From positions 3,720,001 to 3,784,000 of the forward strand of contig OY781043.1 of assembly GCA_963676165.1 (NCBI GenBank): a stretch of DNA of 64,000 nt, read 5' to 3'. The DNA comes from JAQIBY01 sp963676165. Its GTDB lineage: Bacteria; Bacteroidota; Bacteroidia; Bacteroidales; ML635J-15. The notes under the pieces are model-generated. The model did not search any database, had not been told where the DNA came from, and saw only the letters and a list, made by a program, of their open reading frames with translations. Made by a program: the position numbers and the translations under genes. The stretch's first letter is position 1, and each line of letters begins with the position of its first letter. Shown piece by piece: positions 56,177 through 64,000 of the stretch.

Positions 56177-57268
56177 ATGAAATTTATTCGAGCCATTTTT
56201 GTATTCCTTAACATCTTGGTTGTCATTCTATTGATGATGAGTTATGCTGCCGGATTTTTATCACCAGAAAAATTTCATCTTCCTACCTTAATGGGATTCC
56301 TGTTTCCATACATTGCAGGTTTGAATGTTCTCTTTGTCATCTTTTGGCTAATCTTTAAATATCAATATAGCCTAATTTCATTGATAGCACTACTTGCTGG
56401 CTTTGGCTTAATAAGTCGATTTGTTCAAATATCAGGGAAAAATCTACCAGAAAACGAGGAAAAGGAAATAATGTATGTAATATCATACAACACTCAAATT
56501 TTTGGCTGGTATCATTGGGATAATAATCTTGAAATTCGAGACTCTATCCTTGATTTTATTGAAAAGGAACAACCTGATATTCTGTGTATTCAAGAATATT
56601 TCACAACAAGAAACTCCCGTTTTCAAACCGGAAAGCTAATCCAAGAAAAATTAAATGGAATTTCCATTCATGAAGCGTTTGCTATTATGCCTGATAATAA
56701 CCAGGCTTTTGGACTTGCAACATTTATTCGGTATCCCATTATCGGAAAGGGGAATATCCAATTTGAAAACAGCAATAATTTGGTGCAATTCACCGATTTT
56801 ATTTTTCAGAATGATACTTTACGACTATACAATGCCCATTTACAATCATTGCACTTCAACCTCAACGATTATTCTGAAGTTGATGAAATAAATTTGAGAG
56901 AAATAAGCATTGAACAGCTGGGAAGTAAAAAGCAGATCATTAAAAAGTTTCTTGCTGCTTCAAAACAACGGGCAGCACAAGCCGATAGTTTGGCATCACA
57001 TATTGCATTGTCACCATATCCTGTCATTGTATGCGGCGATTTTAATGATACACCCGGATCCTATGCATATCATCAAATTGCAAAAAACCTCAAAGATGCC
57101 TTTAAAGCTTCCGGTCAAGGGTTTGATTTCAGTTACAGTCGAAAAATACTAAAGCTTCGAATTGATCATATTTTATACGATAAGTCTCTGGAATCCTATG
57201 CTTTTAATACAAAAAACGTGAATTTTTCTGATCATTTCCCTGTAAGTTGTTATCTTAGTAGCAAATAA
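56177..57268 (+). CDS. Endonuclease/exonuclease/phosphatase-family membrane protein
   Basis: 363 residues from ATG 56177; the frame is open 13 codons further upstream inside the rhomboid gene. Three N-terminal hydrophobic segments (about 1-90) precede an EEP domain with ISYNTQIFGW, CIQEYF (metal Glu), VCGDFNDTPGS (Asp/Asn), RIDHILYD and FSDHFPVSCYL (His). This layout is typical of membrane-anchored EEP proteins encoded next to rhomboids in Bacteroidota; the substrate may be a phosphodiester or phospholipid rather than DNA. Confidence 0.85.
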   Translation: MKFIRAIFVFLNILVVILLMMSYAAGFLSPEKFHLPTLMGFLFPYIAGLNVLFVIFWLIFKYQYSLISLIALLAGFGLISRFVQISGKNLPENEEKEIMYVISYNTQIFGWYHWDNNLEIRDSILDFIEKEQPDILCIQEYFTTRNSRFQTGKLIQEKLNGISIHEAFAIMPDNNQAFGLATFIRYPIIGKGNIQFENSNNLVQFTDFIFQNDTLRLYNAHLQSLHFNLNDYSEVDEINLREISIEQLGSKKQIIKKFLAASKQRAAQADSLASHIALSPYPVIVCGDFNDTPGSYAYHQIAKNLKDAFKASGQGFDFSYSRKILKLRIDHILYDKSLESYAFNTKNVNFSDHFPVSCYLSSK

Positions 57269-57274
57269 TATCAC

Positions 57275-58021
57275 ATGAAGGGTTCAAGAATCATAATTAT
57301 ACTCCTAATTATCAGTCTATTAGTATCTTGCCAGGCAAATCGTCAATTTGAATGGCCCAGAATTGAACGAAATGAAGAAGTTGTGACTCATAAGTACTAC
57401 GCATTAGTGTATGATGAGGATCATGAAATAGCAAAATGGACAGCGTACAGCATCGACAAATCTGAAACTTATCCGTACGTTGACCGTTTGTATCAATACA
57501 ATCAAGACCCAAAAGTTTTTACCTATACTGCAACCTATGACGATTACAAAAAGTCTGGTTACGACCGTGGTCACTTAATCCCTGCACGTGACATGATGTT
57601 TAACGAATTGGCTCAAAAGGAAGTCAATTTTATGAGTAATATTACTCCACAGGATCCAGGGTTTAATCGTGGAATTTGGCGAGTACTTGAACGCAATGTC
57701 AGAAGTTGGGCGAATCAATACGATTCTGTTCTTGTAGTCACCGGACCAGTATTGAAAGATTCTTTGCCTAAAATTGGAGATACCAACGAAATATCTGTAC
57801 CTGAGTCCTTTTTTAAAACAGTTTTGATTTATAATGACACCATAAAATCTGGTATTGCCTTTCATATTCCCAATGAAAAAGCTGAAAGCGCAGATATTCT
57901 CGATTATAGTATCAGTATTGATAGTTTAGAAATTATTACAGGAATGGATTTTTACCCCAAGATTCCCAAAAAACTTAAAGCCATTGAAGACACTGTAATT
58001 GTTGAACATTGGAAACGATAA
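57275..58021 (+). CDS. DRGH-type DNA/RNA non-specific endonuclease, lipoprotein
   Basis: 248 residues. A lipoprotein signal peptide ends in LVSCQ (lipobox cysteine near 18). The His-Me finger motif is SGYDRGHLIPARDM with His100, and NITPQDPGFNRGIW supplies the downstream Asn-rich metal site. The family (NucA/NUC1, endonuclease G) cuts DNA and RNA; here it is anchored in the envelope and may digest extracellular nucleic acids. Six bases separate it from the EEP gene. Confidence 0.92.
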   Translation: MKGSRIIIILLIISLLVSCQANRQFEWPRIERNEEVVTHKYYALVYDEDHEIAKWTAYSIDKSETYPYVDRLYQYNQDPKVFTYTATYDDYKKSGYDRGHLIPARDMMFNELAQKEVNFMSNITPQDPGFNRGIWRVLERNVRSWANQYDSVLVVTGPVLKDSLPKIGDTNEISVPESFFKTVLIYNDTIKSGIAFHIPNEKAESADILDYSISIDSLEIITGMDFYPKIPKKLKAIEDTVIVEHWKR

Positions 58022-58062
58022 ACTGTTCGATAAGGAGTAATATCTTATAATTAGAAATTGCT

Positions 58063-58863
58063 ATGGATCATAATGTACTAATTGCCCTTGGATTGACTCT
58101 ATTTGCTGGTTTAAGTACCGGTATTGGGAGTATTATCTCGGTCATGTATAAAAAGACAAATCAATCTTTATTATCTGTTGCATTAGGTTTTTCTGCAGGA
58201 GTTATGATTTACATTTCTTTTGTAGAGATTCTACCTGAAGCCAATGCATCTATGCATAAATATTTCCAAAACGATGTCGGAAATTGGATTACATTAGCAG
58301 CCTTCTTTGGAGGTATGTTACTTGTTACACTGATTGATAAACTTGTGCCTTCAGAAGAAAATCCTCATGAAATTCATGAAGTGGAAGACATCAATGATGA
58401 AGCAGCAAAAACCAAGAAGTTACAACGTTTAGGAGTACTTTCTGCTATTGCCATAGCCATCCATAATTTCCCTGAAGGAATTGCAACTTTCATGTCTGCG
58501 TACAATGATATTGAGCTTGGATTACCGATTGCCATTGCTGTGGCTATTCACAATATCCCGGAAGGAATTGCTGTAGCTGTTCCCATTTATTTTGCAACCC
58601 AAAGTCGGAGAAAAGCGTTTCGTTTATCTTTTTTGTCAGGCTTGTCAGAACCAGTAGGTGCAATTTTAGCATATCTGATTTTAATGCCATTCCTCAACGA
58701 ATTGGTAATGGGAATTGTTTTTGCTTCTGTTGCCGGAATTATGATTTTTATTTCTCTTGACGAACTTTTGCCAACAGCTGGAAAATACGGAAAACACCAC
58801 CATTCAATTTACGGTTTACTTGCCGGAATGATGATTATGGCTATTTCACTTTTGATTCTTTAA
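58063..58863 (+). CDS. zupT: ZIP-family zinc transporter ZupT
   Basis: 266 residues with eight membrane segments. The metal-site repeats are HNFPEGIATF and HNIPEGIAVA, with SVALGFSAGVMIYISFVEI and GLSEPVGAILAYL around them, as in ZupT. A short acidic, histidine-bearing loop (EENPHEIHEVEDIND) follows the third segment. It imports divalent metals, chiefly zinc. One base before the next lipoprotein gene. Confidence 0.93.
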   Translation: MDHNVLIALGLTLFAGLSTGIGSIISVMYKKTNQSLLSVALGFSAGVMIYISFVEILPEANASMHKYFQNDVGNWITLAAFFGGMLLVTLIDKLVPSEENPHEIHEVEDINDEAAKTKKLQRLGVLSAIAIAIHNFPEGIATFMSAYNDIELGLPIAIAVAIHNIPEGIAVAVPIYFATQSRRKAFRLSFLSGLSEPVGAILAYLILMPFLNELVMGIVFASVAGIMIFISLDELLPTAGKYGKHHHSIYGLLAGMMIMAISLLIL

Positions 58864-58864
58864 C

Positions 58865-59824
58865 ATGCACAAAATTGCTTACATACTGATTTTTTCACTC
58901 ACACTTTTAGGTGTATCCTGCCAAAAAGAGAAAAGTTTGCCGAGTGACTTGTTATTAAGTGAAATTTATTTTCCAGAAAACACTGAAATCAAAGATATGA
59001 TTAGTGTCAACGATTCCGTATTATTTGTTTGTGGAGGACGAAGAGACCAACATGGATATATCTATCAATCGAAGGACAAAGGTGAAAGCTGGAGTATGCG
59101 TTTAATTCTTGATGATGCATCAATTAATTGCATCCATATCAGTGATGAAGGTGGATACTGGGCAGGAAGCGATTCTTTGAGAATATGGCATAGTAAGGAT
59201 CTTGGACAAACTTGGGAAGAATATGAAATCAGTAATTACCCGTGGGACAATTATCTGAATCCATATCATGCAATTTACGCATGGAATTCAAAATCGATTC
59301 TTGCAATTGGGGGAGAATATTACCAGAAAGGCATCACAAGCAAAACCGAAACAGGAGACTATCCTTGGGTTCAGACTTCTTGGGATAATCAGTGGTTTGA
59401 TCTTATTGTTTGGTTTGAGAACAATGTGCTTATTTCAGGGTATGGACAAGTGTTATATAGCGATAATTTTGGAAAAGAATTTCATGAAACAGGTTTGTAT
59501 GGAGATGCCTTTATTGATCTTGAAAAAACGGATGATAATGAAATTTTTGTACTTGGTGAACATGGAGAAATATTTCAATATAATAACCTTTCATGGGTAA
59601 GACATACAAACATTCAAGGGCGTTTTAACGATATGGCTTTGGGCGAAAAATATTCACTTTTTGTGGGACAAAGTGGAATATTCTTCCTTGCCGATGAGAA
59701 CTTAAATGAGCCGATAGAAATTGAACCTTTCACTAGCTCGCATTTGAGCTTAGCTCATGCCCATGGAAATGATTTCCTAATTGGCACATTAGATGGTAAA
59801 ATATATCGCTTATCTGGAAAGTAA
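58865..59824 (+). CDS. Lipoprotein with BNR/WD-like beta-propeller repeats
   Basis: 319 residues. The lipobox is LLGVSC (Cys near 19). Repeated S-K-D-x-G-x-(S/T)-W elements are present (QSKDKGESWSMRL; HSKDLGQTWEEY), the BNR/Ycf48-like Asp-box pattern of beta-propellers. Anchored to the envelope; function unknown. The 133-base gap that follows (59825-59957) contains nothing recognised. Confidence 0.75.
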   Translation: MHKIAYILIFSLTLLGVSCQKEKSLPSDLLLSEIYFPENTEIKDMISVNDSVLFVCGGRRDQHGYIYQSKDKGESWSMRLILDDASINCIHISDEGGYWAGSDSLRIWHSKDLGQTWEEYEISNYPWDNYLNPYHAIYAWNSKSILAIGGEYYQKGITSKTETGDYPWVQTSWDNQWFDLIVWFENNVLISGYGQVLYSDNFGKEFHETGLYGDAFIDLEKTDDNEIFVLGEHGEIFQYNNLSWVRHTNIQGRFNDMALGEKYSLFVGQSGIFFLADENLNEPIEIEPFTSSHLSLAHAHGNDFLIGTLDGKIYRLSGK

Positions 59825-59957
59825 TAAATCTAACTTTTTCACCTTTTACAATCTCATTTATTGGCATTTAGCTTTCCATTTAATTACGTTCATATTCGGT
59901 AAATACACACACAAACTACAATAGTTTATGAGGAAAATATCATTTGAGATCTAATTT

Positions 59958-61187
59958 TTACAAATAAACCTCAGATTTCGAGGCACTTGTAAATGGTGCA
60001 ACAGCACGATCATAGATCCCTTGTACCCAGGCAATTGCCATTCCGTAATTTGTCACAGGCACACCAGCTTTAATTGCTGGCTGAATTCGATTAATAAGCT
60101 GTTTACGTGTAATCACACACCCTCCACATTGAATAACTAATGCATAATCGGTGATTTCGCCGGGGATATTATCTAATCCTGAAACGACTTTATATTCAAG
60201 TTTTTTTCCTGTAAAATCTGAAATCCAACGTGGTATTTTAACTCGTCCTATGTCGTCGCAAGCCACATGATGTGTACATGATTCCAACAACAAGACTTTA
60301 TCCCCATCTTTCAGCTCAGAAATTTTAGGTGTACCTTGAAGATAGGCAGCAAAATCACCCTTATACCTTGCCAATACAACTGAAAATCCTGTCAAAGGAA
60401 TATCTGCAGGAATAGAAGCATCAGCTTTCAAGAAAATTTGACTGTCAGTAATTGCTAAAGCTGGTTTAATCGCCGTTTTTCGAAGAAAAGCATCCACTTC
60501 ACGCTCTTTTAAAACAATGGCAATGGCATCATTATCCAAGATATCGCGAATTGCTTGTACTTGAGGCAAAATCATTCGTCCTTCAGGAGCTTCAATATCT
60601 ATCGGCGTAATAAGCAAAACAATATCTCCGTATTGAATTAAATCCCCGATTAAGGATGGTGTTTGCATGGCAGATTCAGGTATGCTTTCACGAATTTTCC
60701 TGATAAGTATTTCTTTAGCACTACGATCATCTACACAAGAATATTCTATGACACCTTGCTTAAAATCATCTTTGATTTGTTGTTTGAAATCTGCATCAAG
60801 CTTAATGACATCGCCTTTATTATGGACAATAAGAAACGGGATATCTTGTTTCTTAAATTTGTCAAGCATGAGTTTTTCAGCCTCTTCAAATTGATTTGAA
60901 GTAATTACTAAAATTGCCAGATCAATGAGTTTTAATGATTCAAAAGATTTTTTTATGCGCAACTCTCCCAATTCTCCAACATCGTCAATACCAGCAGTAT
61001 CAACAAGTATAACAGGTCCGAACCCTGTAATTTCAAACGACTTTTTCACGGGATCAGTAGTAGTACCTGCAACATCGCTAACAATAGAAATATCTTGTCC
61101 TGCTAAGGAATTAATCAAGGAAGATTTCCCATTATTTCGACGACCGTAAATTCCAATATGTACTTTATTTTCCTTTGTTTTTTTCAT
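59958..61187 (-). CDS. hydF: [FeFe]-hydrogenase maturation GTPase HydF
   Basis: 409 residues. N-terminal GTPase with GRRNNGKS (15-22), DVAGTTTDPV (38-47), DTAG (63-66) and NKGD (123-126); a middle dimerisation domain; and a C-terminal [4Fe-4S] cluster domain with ESCTHH (Cys304, His306) and IQCGGC (Cys354, Cys357), the CxH...CxxC set of HydF. HydF is the scaffold on which HydE and HydG build the H-cluster before transfer to HydA. No hydA, hydE or hydG is in the window. Length is normal. Confidence 0.96.
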   Translation of the reverse strand: MKKTKENKVHIGIYGRRNNGKSSLINSLAGQDISIVSDVAGTTTDPVKKSFEITGFGPVILVDTAGIDDVGELGELRIKKSFESLKLIDLAILVITSNQFEEAEKLMLDKFKKQDIPFLIVHNKGDVIKLDADFKQQIKDDFKQGVIEYSCVDDRSAKEILIRKIRESIPESAMQTPSLIGDLIQYGDIVLLITPIDIEAPEGRMILPQVQAIRDILDNDAIAIVLKEREVDAFLRKTAIKPALAITDSQIFLKADASIPADIPLTGFSVVLARYKGDFAAYLQGTPKISELKDGDKVLLLESCTHHVACDDIGRVKIPRWISDFTGKKLEYKVVSGLDNIPGEITDYALVIQCGGCVITRKQLINRIQPAIKAGVPVTNYGMAIAWVQGIYDRAVAPFTSASKSEVYL

Positions 61188-61380
61188 AACTCATGCTTAT
61201 AGCTGATAAACAGCAGATTGCTTTTGTTGTTTCAAATATTCATGAAAAATACGAAATATTACAAAAAGAAAGCATGTGGTTTGAGCAAAGATCACTTGTT
61301 CAGTGTTCAAAAACAGGAAAATAAACGCAAAATTAAACGGTAAGAAGGGAGTAAAAAGACATAAAAACGGAATCTTTCCT

Positions 61381-61388
61381 TAACTTTG
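61381..61388 (+). promoter_or_regulatory. -7 promoter element of mrp-nfu
   Basis: TAACTTTG matches TAnnTTTG, with predicted transcription start about 30 bases before the ATG at 61427. The gap between hydF and mrp (61188-61420) has no other feature. Confidence 0.6.
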
Positions 61389-61426
61389 CAACTTATTTAT
61401 TGTATTACTGTTTAAGTTTTATGATT

Positions 61427-62554
61427 ATGGAACTCAATAAAAATAATGTAAGCAAAGCTTTGGCAGAAGTGCTTTATCCAGGCAATGCCAAAGATATTAT
61501 TAGCCTGAGAATGGTGGAAAATCTTCAAATCGAAGGAAAAAAAGTTAGTTTCGATTTGGTTTTTGAAAAAGATACTGATCCTTTCATCGCATCAATGAAA
61601 AAAGCCTGTGTTAAAATACTTGAGTCTGCTTTCGGTGAAGACAAGATCGAAATCAAAGGAAATATCCAAGCAAAAAGCAGAGCCATTACTAAGGAAGCTG
61701 AAATTCATACAGGACAAGCTGAAACCGGAATTGGCAAAGTAAAAAATCTGATTGCTGTTGCATCAGGAAAAGGTGGCGTTGGAAAATCTACAGTTTCCGT
61801 CAACATGGCAATTGCTTTAGCTCAACATGGTTACAAGGTTGGTTTACTCGATGCAGACATCTTTGGTCCTTCAATTCCTAAAATGTTTGGTCTTGAAGAT
61901 GAAAAACCTCGTGGCAAACAAGAAAATGGGAAAGAATGGATTTTGCCATTGGAAAAATACGGAGTAAAAATGCTTTCTGTTGGTTTCTTTGTGGATCCTG
62001 ATTCTGCGCTTGTATGGCGTGGTGCTATGGCTACCAATGCATTGAAACAACTAATTAACGATGCAGATTGGGGCGAATTGGATTATTTACTTTTCGATTT
62101 ACCTCCAGGAACAAGTGATATTCATTTGACATTGGTACAAACCGTTCCTGTAACTGGTGCTGTAATTGTTTCTACACCTCAAGATGTTGCCCTTGCTGAT
62201 GCTCGTAAAGGAATATCCATGTTTAAAACGAAAGGAATTGAAGTACCAATTCTTGGTTTGGTGGAAAATATGGCTTGGTTTACTCCAGAAGAATTACCTG
62301 ATAACAAATATTATCTTTTCGGTAAAGATGGTTGTAAAAAACTTTCTGCTGAAACAAATATTCCATTGTTGGGACAAATTCCTCTCGTTCAAAGCATTCG
62401 CGAAGGCGGTGACGAAGGAAAACCTGCTAGTATGCAATTAAGTTCTCTCACAGGAAAAGCATTTGAAACTGCTGCAATTGCAATGATTGAACAGGTTGAT
62501 GTGAGAAATAAAACAATGGATCCAACAAAAATTGTTGAAATCAAACACAAATAA
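61427..62554 (+). CDS. mrp: Mrp/ApbC-family iron-sulfur carrier ATPase
   Basis: 375 residues from ATG 61427 (ATG 61421, two codons earlier, is also possible). An N-terminal MIP18/DUF59 domain (about 1-75) is followed by the ATPase with deviant Walker A SGKGGVGKST (113-122), LLDADIFGPSIPKMFG, DYLLFDLPPGTSDIHLT and STPQDVALADARKG. Most members have a CxxC after VENM(S/A); here it reads VENMAWFTPEELPDNKYYLFG and lacks it, as I recall for Bacteroidota. The protein probably loads Fe-S clusters onto targets. It is followed by nfu after six bases. Confidence 0.93.
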   Translation: MELNKNNVSKALAEVLYPGNAKDIISLRMVENLQIEGKKVSFDLVFEKDTDPFIASMKKACVKILESAFGEDKIEIKGNIQAKSRAITKEAEIHTGQAETGIGKVKNLIAVASGKGGVGKSTVSVNMAIALAQHGYKVGLLDADIFGPSIPKMFGLEDEKPRGKQENGKEWILPLEKYGVKMLSVGFFVDPDSALVWRGAMATNALKQLINDADWGELDYLLFDLPPGTSDIHLTLVQTVPVTGAVIVSTPQDVALADARKGISMFKTKGIEVPILGLVENMAWFTPEELPDNKYYLFGKDGCKKLSAETNIPLLGQIPLVQSIREGGDEGKPASMQLSSLTGKAFETAAIAMIEQVDVRNKTMDPTKIVEIKHK

Positions 62555-62560
62555 CGCTTT

Positions 62561-62791
62561 ATGGAAGAAATTAAAAAACGTATTGCAAAATCCATCGAAG
62601 AAGTACGCCCTTATTTACAGGCTGACGGTGGTGATATTTCATTGGTAAATATTACTGATGATTTTGTGGTAGAGGTAAAATTGCTGGGTGCATGTGGATC
62701 ATGTCCTTTCAGCATTCAGACACTGAAACTTGGGGTTGAGGAAAAACTCAAACAAGATGTCCCTGAGGTAAAAGAAGTTGTCTCTGTATAA
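62561..62791 (+). CDS. nfuA: NifU-like (Nfu) iron-sulfur scaffold
   Basis: 76 residues, only the NifU C-terminal domain: VRPYLQADGGDISLV, then the CxxC ligand pair GACGSCPFSIQTLKLGVE. It dimerises to hold a [4Fe-4S] cluster passed to apoproteins, with Mrp encoded just upstream as a natural partner. The usual CxxC context CGGCPMS reads CGSCPFS here, which is a normal variant. Confidence 0.93.
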   Translation: MEEIKKRIAKSIEEVRPYLQADGGDISLVNITDDFVVEVKLLGACGSCPFSIQTLKLGVEEKLKQDVPEVKEVVSV

Positions 62792-62798
62792 GTGATTG

Positions 62799-62832
62799 GC
62801 ATCCGTTAGGATTCCTAGCGGATGCACTTTTT
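62799..62832 (+). terminator. Hairpin terminator abutting the next start codon
   Basis: Arms GCATCCGTTAGG (62799-62810) and CCTAGCGGATGC (62814-62825), 12 base pairs with one G-T pair and a 3-base loop, then ACTTTTT. It ends the nfu transcript, and its T run touches the ATG of the glycosyltransferase at 62833. Confidence 0.82.
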
Positions 62833-64000
62833 ATGCATCCTGTTCTATACATATCTTATGATGGAATGACTGATTCTTTGGGTCAATCTCAAGTAATTCC
62901 ATACCTGATTGAACTTAGCAAAACTGGTTTGGAATTTCATATTATCTCAGCAGAAAAACCATCAAACTTTCAAGCCAATAAATCACAAATATCTGCTTTA
63001 CTCAAAGCCCACAATATTCATTGGCATCCGGTACAATACACAAAAAAGCCTCCGCTAATTTCTACAATGAAAGATATCCGTGCAATGAAAAACTTAGCAA
63101 TTAAATTGCACAAAACACACCAGTTTCATGCGACACACTGCCGAAGCTACATCAGTGCTTTTGTCGGAATGGCACTTAAAAAGAAATTTCATGTTCCTTT
63201 CCTTTTTGATATGCGAGGTTTTTATGCTGATGAAAGAGTGGATGGAGGCTTATGGAATCAGTCAAATCCTGTTTACCGCCAAGTTTACAAGTTTTTTAAG
63301 CGGAAAGAAAAAGTCTTTATGAATACTTGCGATCAGCTTATTTCTTTGACAGAAAATGGGAAGCAATGTATTGCATCTTGGGAATTTGAGCATCTTAAAA
63401 CTGATGACATAACTGTCATTCCATGTTGTGCAGATTTAGATCATTTCAATCCCAAAAAAGTGAATCCAACTCAAAGAAAAGAGATTCAATCATCATTGAA
63501 TCTCTCCGATGATGATTTTGTGCTGTCTTATTTAGGATCTATAGGAACGTGGTATTTACCTGAGGAAATGCTTGATTTTTTTGCTGTTTTATTAAAAAAT
63601 CGCCCGGAAAGTAAGTTTCTTATTTTGACACGAGACAATCCGGATAGTATGCGTGAAATGGCCAAACAGAAATCTATTCCTGAAGAGAAACTCATATTCC
63701 GACCAGCAAGTAGAGATGAAGTTCCTGCATTGATCTCTTTATCCGATTTATCCATCTTTTTTATTAAACCTGTCTTTTCAAAAAAAGCTTCCTCGCCAAC
63801 AAAACTTGCAGAACTATTAGGAATGGGTGTCCCTGTAATATGCAATGGCAATGTGGGCGATATTGATAACATCATCGAAAAATATCAAACAGGTTTGGTA
63901 ATCCGTGAGTTTGATACCGAGACATATCAAAAAGTTGTTGACAAATTACCAGAAATCTTACAAATTGATTCTCAGCACTTACGTTCTGTTGCAGACGAGT
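62833..64000 (+). CDS. GT4-type glycosyltransferase, 3' end cut by the window
   Basis: 389 codons visible and still open at the edge. The start ATG at 62833 gives MHPVLYISYDGMTDSLGQSQ, the N-terminal donor/acceptor loop typical of a Bacteroidota GT4 group; later VPFLFDMRGFYADERVDGG, LSYLGSIGTWYLPEEM and VFSKKASSPTKLAELLGMGVPVICN give the GT-B UDP-binding region (Ser/Lys and Glu). It builds surface polysaccharide; donor unknown. It has no room for a leader because a terminator hairpin lies directly in front of it. Confidence 0.88.
   Translation, partial: MHPVLYISYDGMTDSLGQSQVIPYLIELSKTGLEFHIISAEKPSNFQANKSQISALLKAHNIHWHPVQYTKKPPLISTMKDIRAMKNLAIKLHKTHQFHATHCRSYISAFVGMALKKKFHVPFLFDMRGFYADERVDGGLWNQSNPVYRQVYKFFKRKEKVFMNTCDQLISLTENGKQCIASWEFEHLKTDDITVIPCCADLDHFNPKKVNPTQRKEIQSSLNLSDDDFVLSYLGSIGTWYLPEEMLDFFAVLLKNRPESKFLILTRDNPDSMREMAKQKSIPEEKLIFRPASRDEVPALISLSDLSIFFIKPVFSKKASSPTKLAELLGMGVPVICNGNVGDIDNIIEKYQTGLVIREFDTETYQKVVDKLPEILQIDSQHLRSVADE

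Noticed and set aside
1..64000. CRISPR arrays, rRNA genes, prophage and integrase genes
   Set aside because: I saw no regularly spaced repeats, no rRNA sequence, and no phage structural or integrase motifs in any frame.

Overview
The window looks like chromosomal DNA of a low-GC member of the Bacteroidota. The signs are: several genes preceded by the Bacteroidota -7 promoter element TAnnTTTG with little or no Shine-Dalgarno sequence; a secreted protein ending in a type IX secretion (T9SS) sorting domain; a SusC/BtuB-type TonB receptor with a carboxypeptidase-like N-terminal domain; DUF4834; and tandem Wzi/RemB-like outer-membrane proteins. HydF, the maturation GTPase of [FeFe]-hydrogenase, suggests fermentative or anaerobic metabolism. 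Nothing fixes the genus.

Layout. 1-1406: the 5' part of a TonB-dependent receptor (minus) and tRNA-His with a terminator. 1541-8020: a flippase, then a minus-strand group of two Wzi/RemB-like barrel proteins and a methyltransferase, then a DUF4143 AAA ATPase bracketed by 14-bp direct repeats. 8193-11310: a Gate-domain membrane protein and a long PurF-like amidotransferase. 11456-16633: a 1725-residue T9SS cargo protein with two LamG-like modules and PKD domains.

16827-39362 is one long plus-strand surface-glycan locus, mostly with overlapping stop/start codons. Its first part (16827-23403) has the logic of the Arn lipid A modification pathway: small DMT flippase, ArnC/GtrB-type polyprenyl-phosphate glycosyltransferase, WecE-type aminotransferase and GT-C transferase. 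Inserted in it are an RraA-like aldolase, an ATP-grasp ligase and an amidohydrolase that could make and attach an unusual acyl group. The second part (23464-31491) encodes a nucleotide-sugar dehydrogenase and a legionaminic-acid-type nonulosonate pathway (LegC, LegG, acetyltransferase, LegI, PtmE-like, LegF) without a textbook LegB. The third part (31488-39362) carries a Wzx flippase, a candidate CMP-nonulosonate transferase, acyltransferases, a UDP-glucuronate-epimerase-like SDR and three more glycosyltransferases. A Wzy-like membrane protein (39338-40681) faces it on the minus strand.

40785-44632 is a plastic region: a STAND-type ATPase, a decayed overlapping DUF6922-AbiEii pair, and an IS1182-like element whose transposase carries an in-frame stop. 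From 44685 on the content is housekeeping: flavin reductase, exonuclease III, alanine dehydrogenase and a CNNM/CorC transporter on the minus strand; then mfd, DUF4834, a mutL operon with two rhomboid proteases and an EEP-family protein, a secreted DRGH nuclease, a ZIP transporter, a lipoprotein, hydF (minus), mrp-nfu, and a glycosyltransferase running off the right edge.
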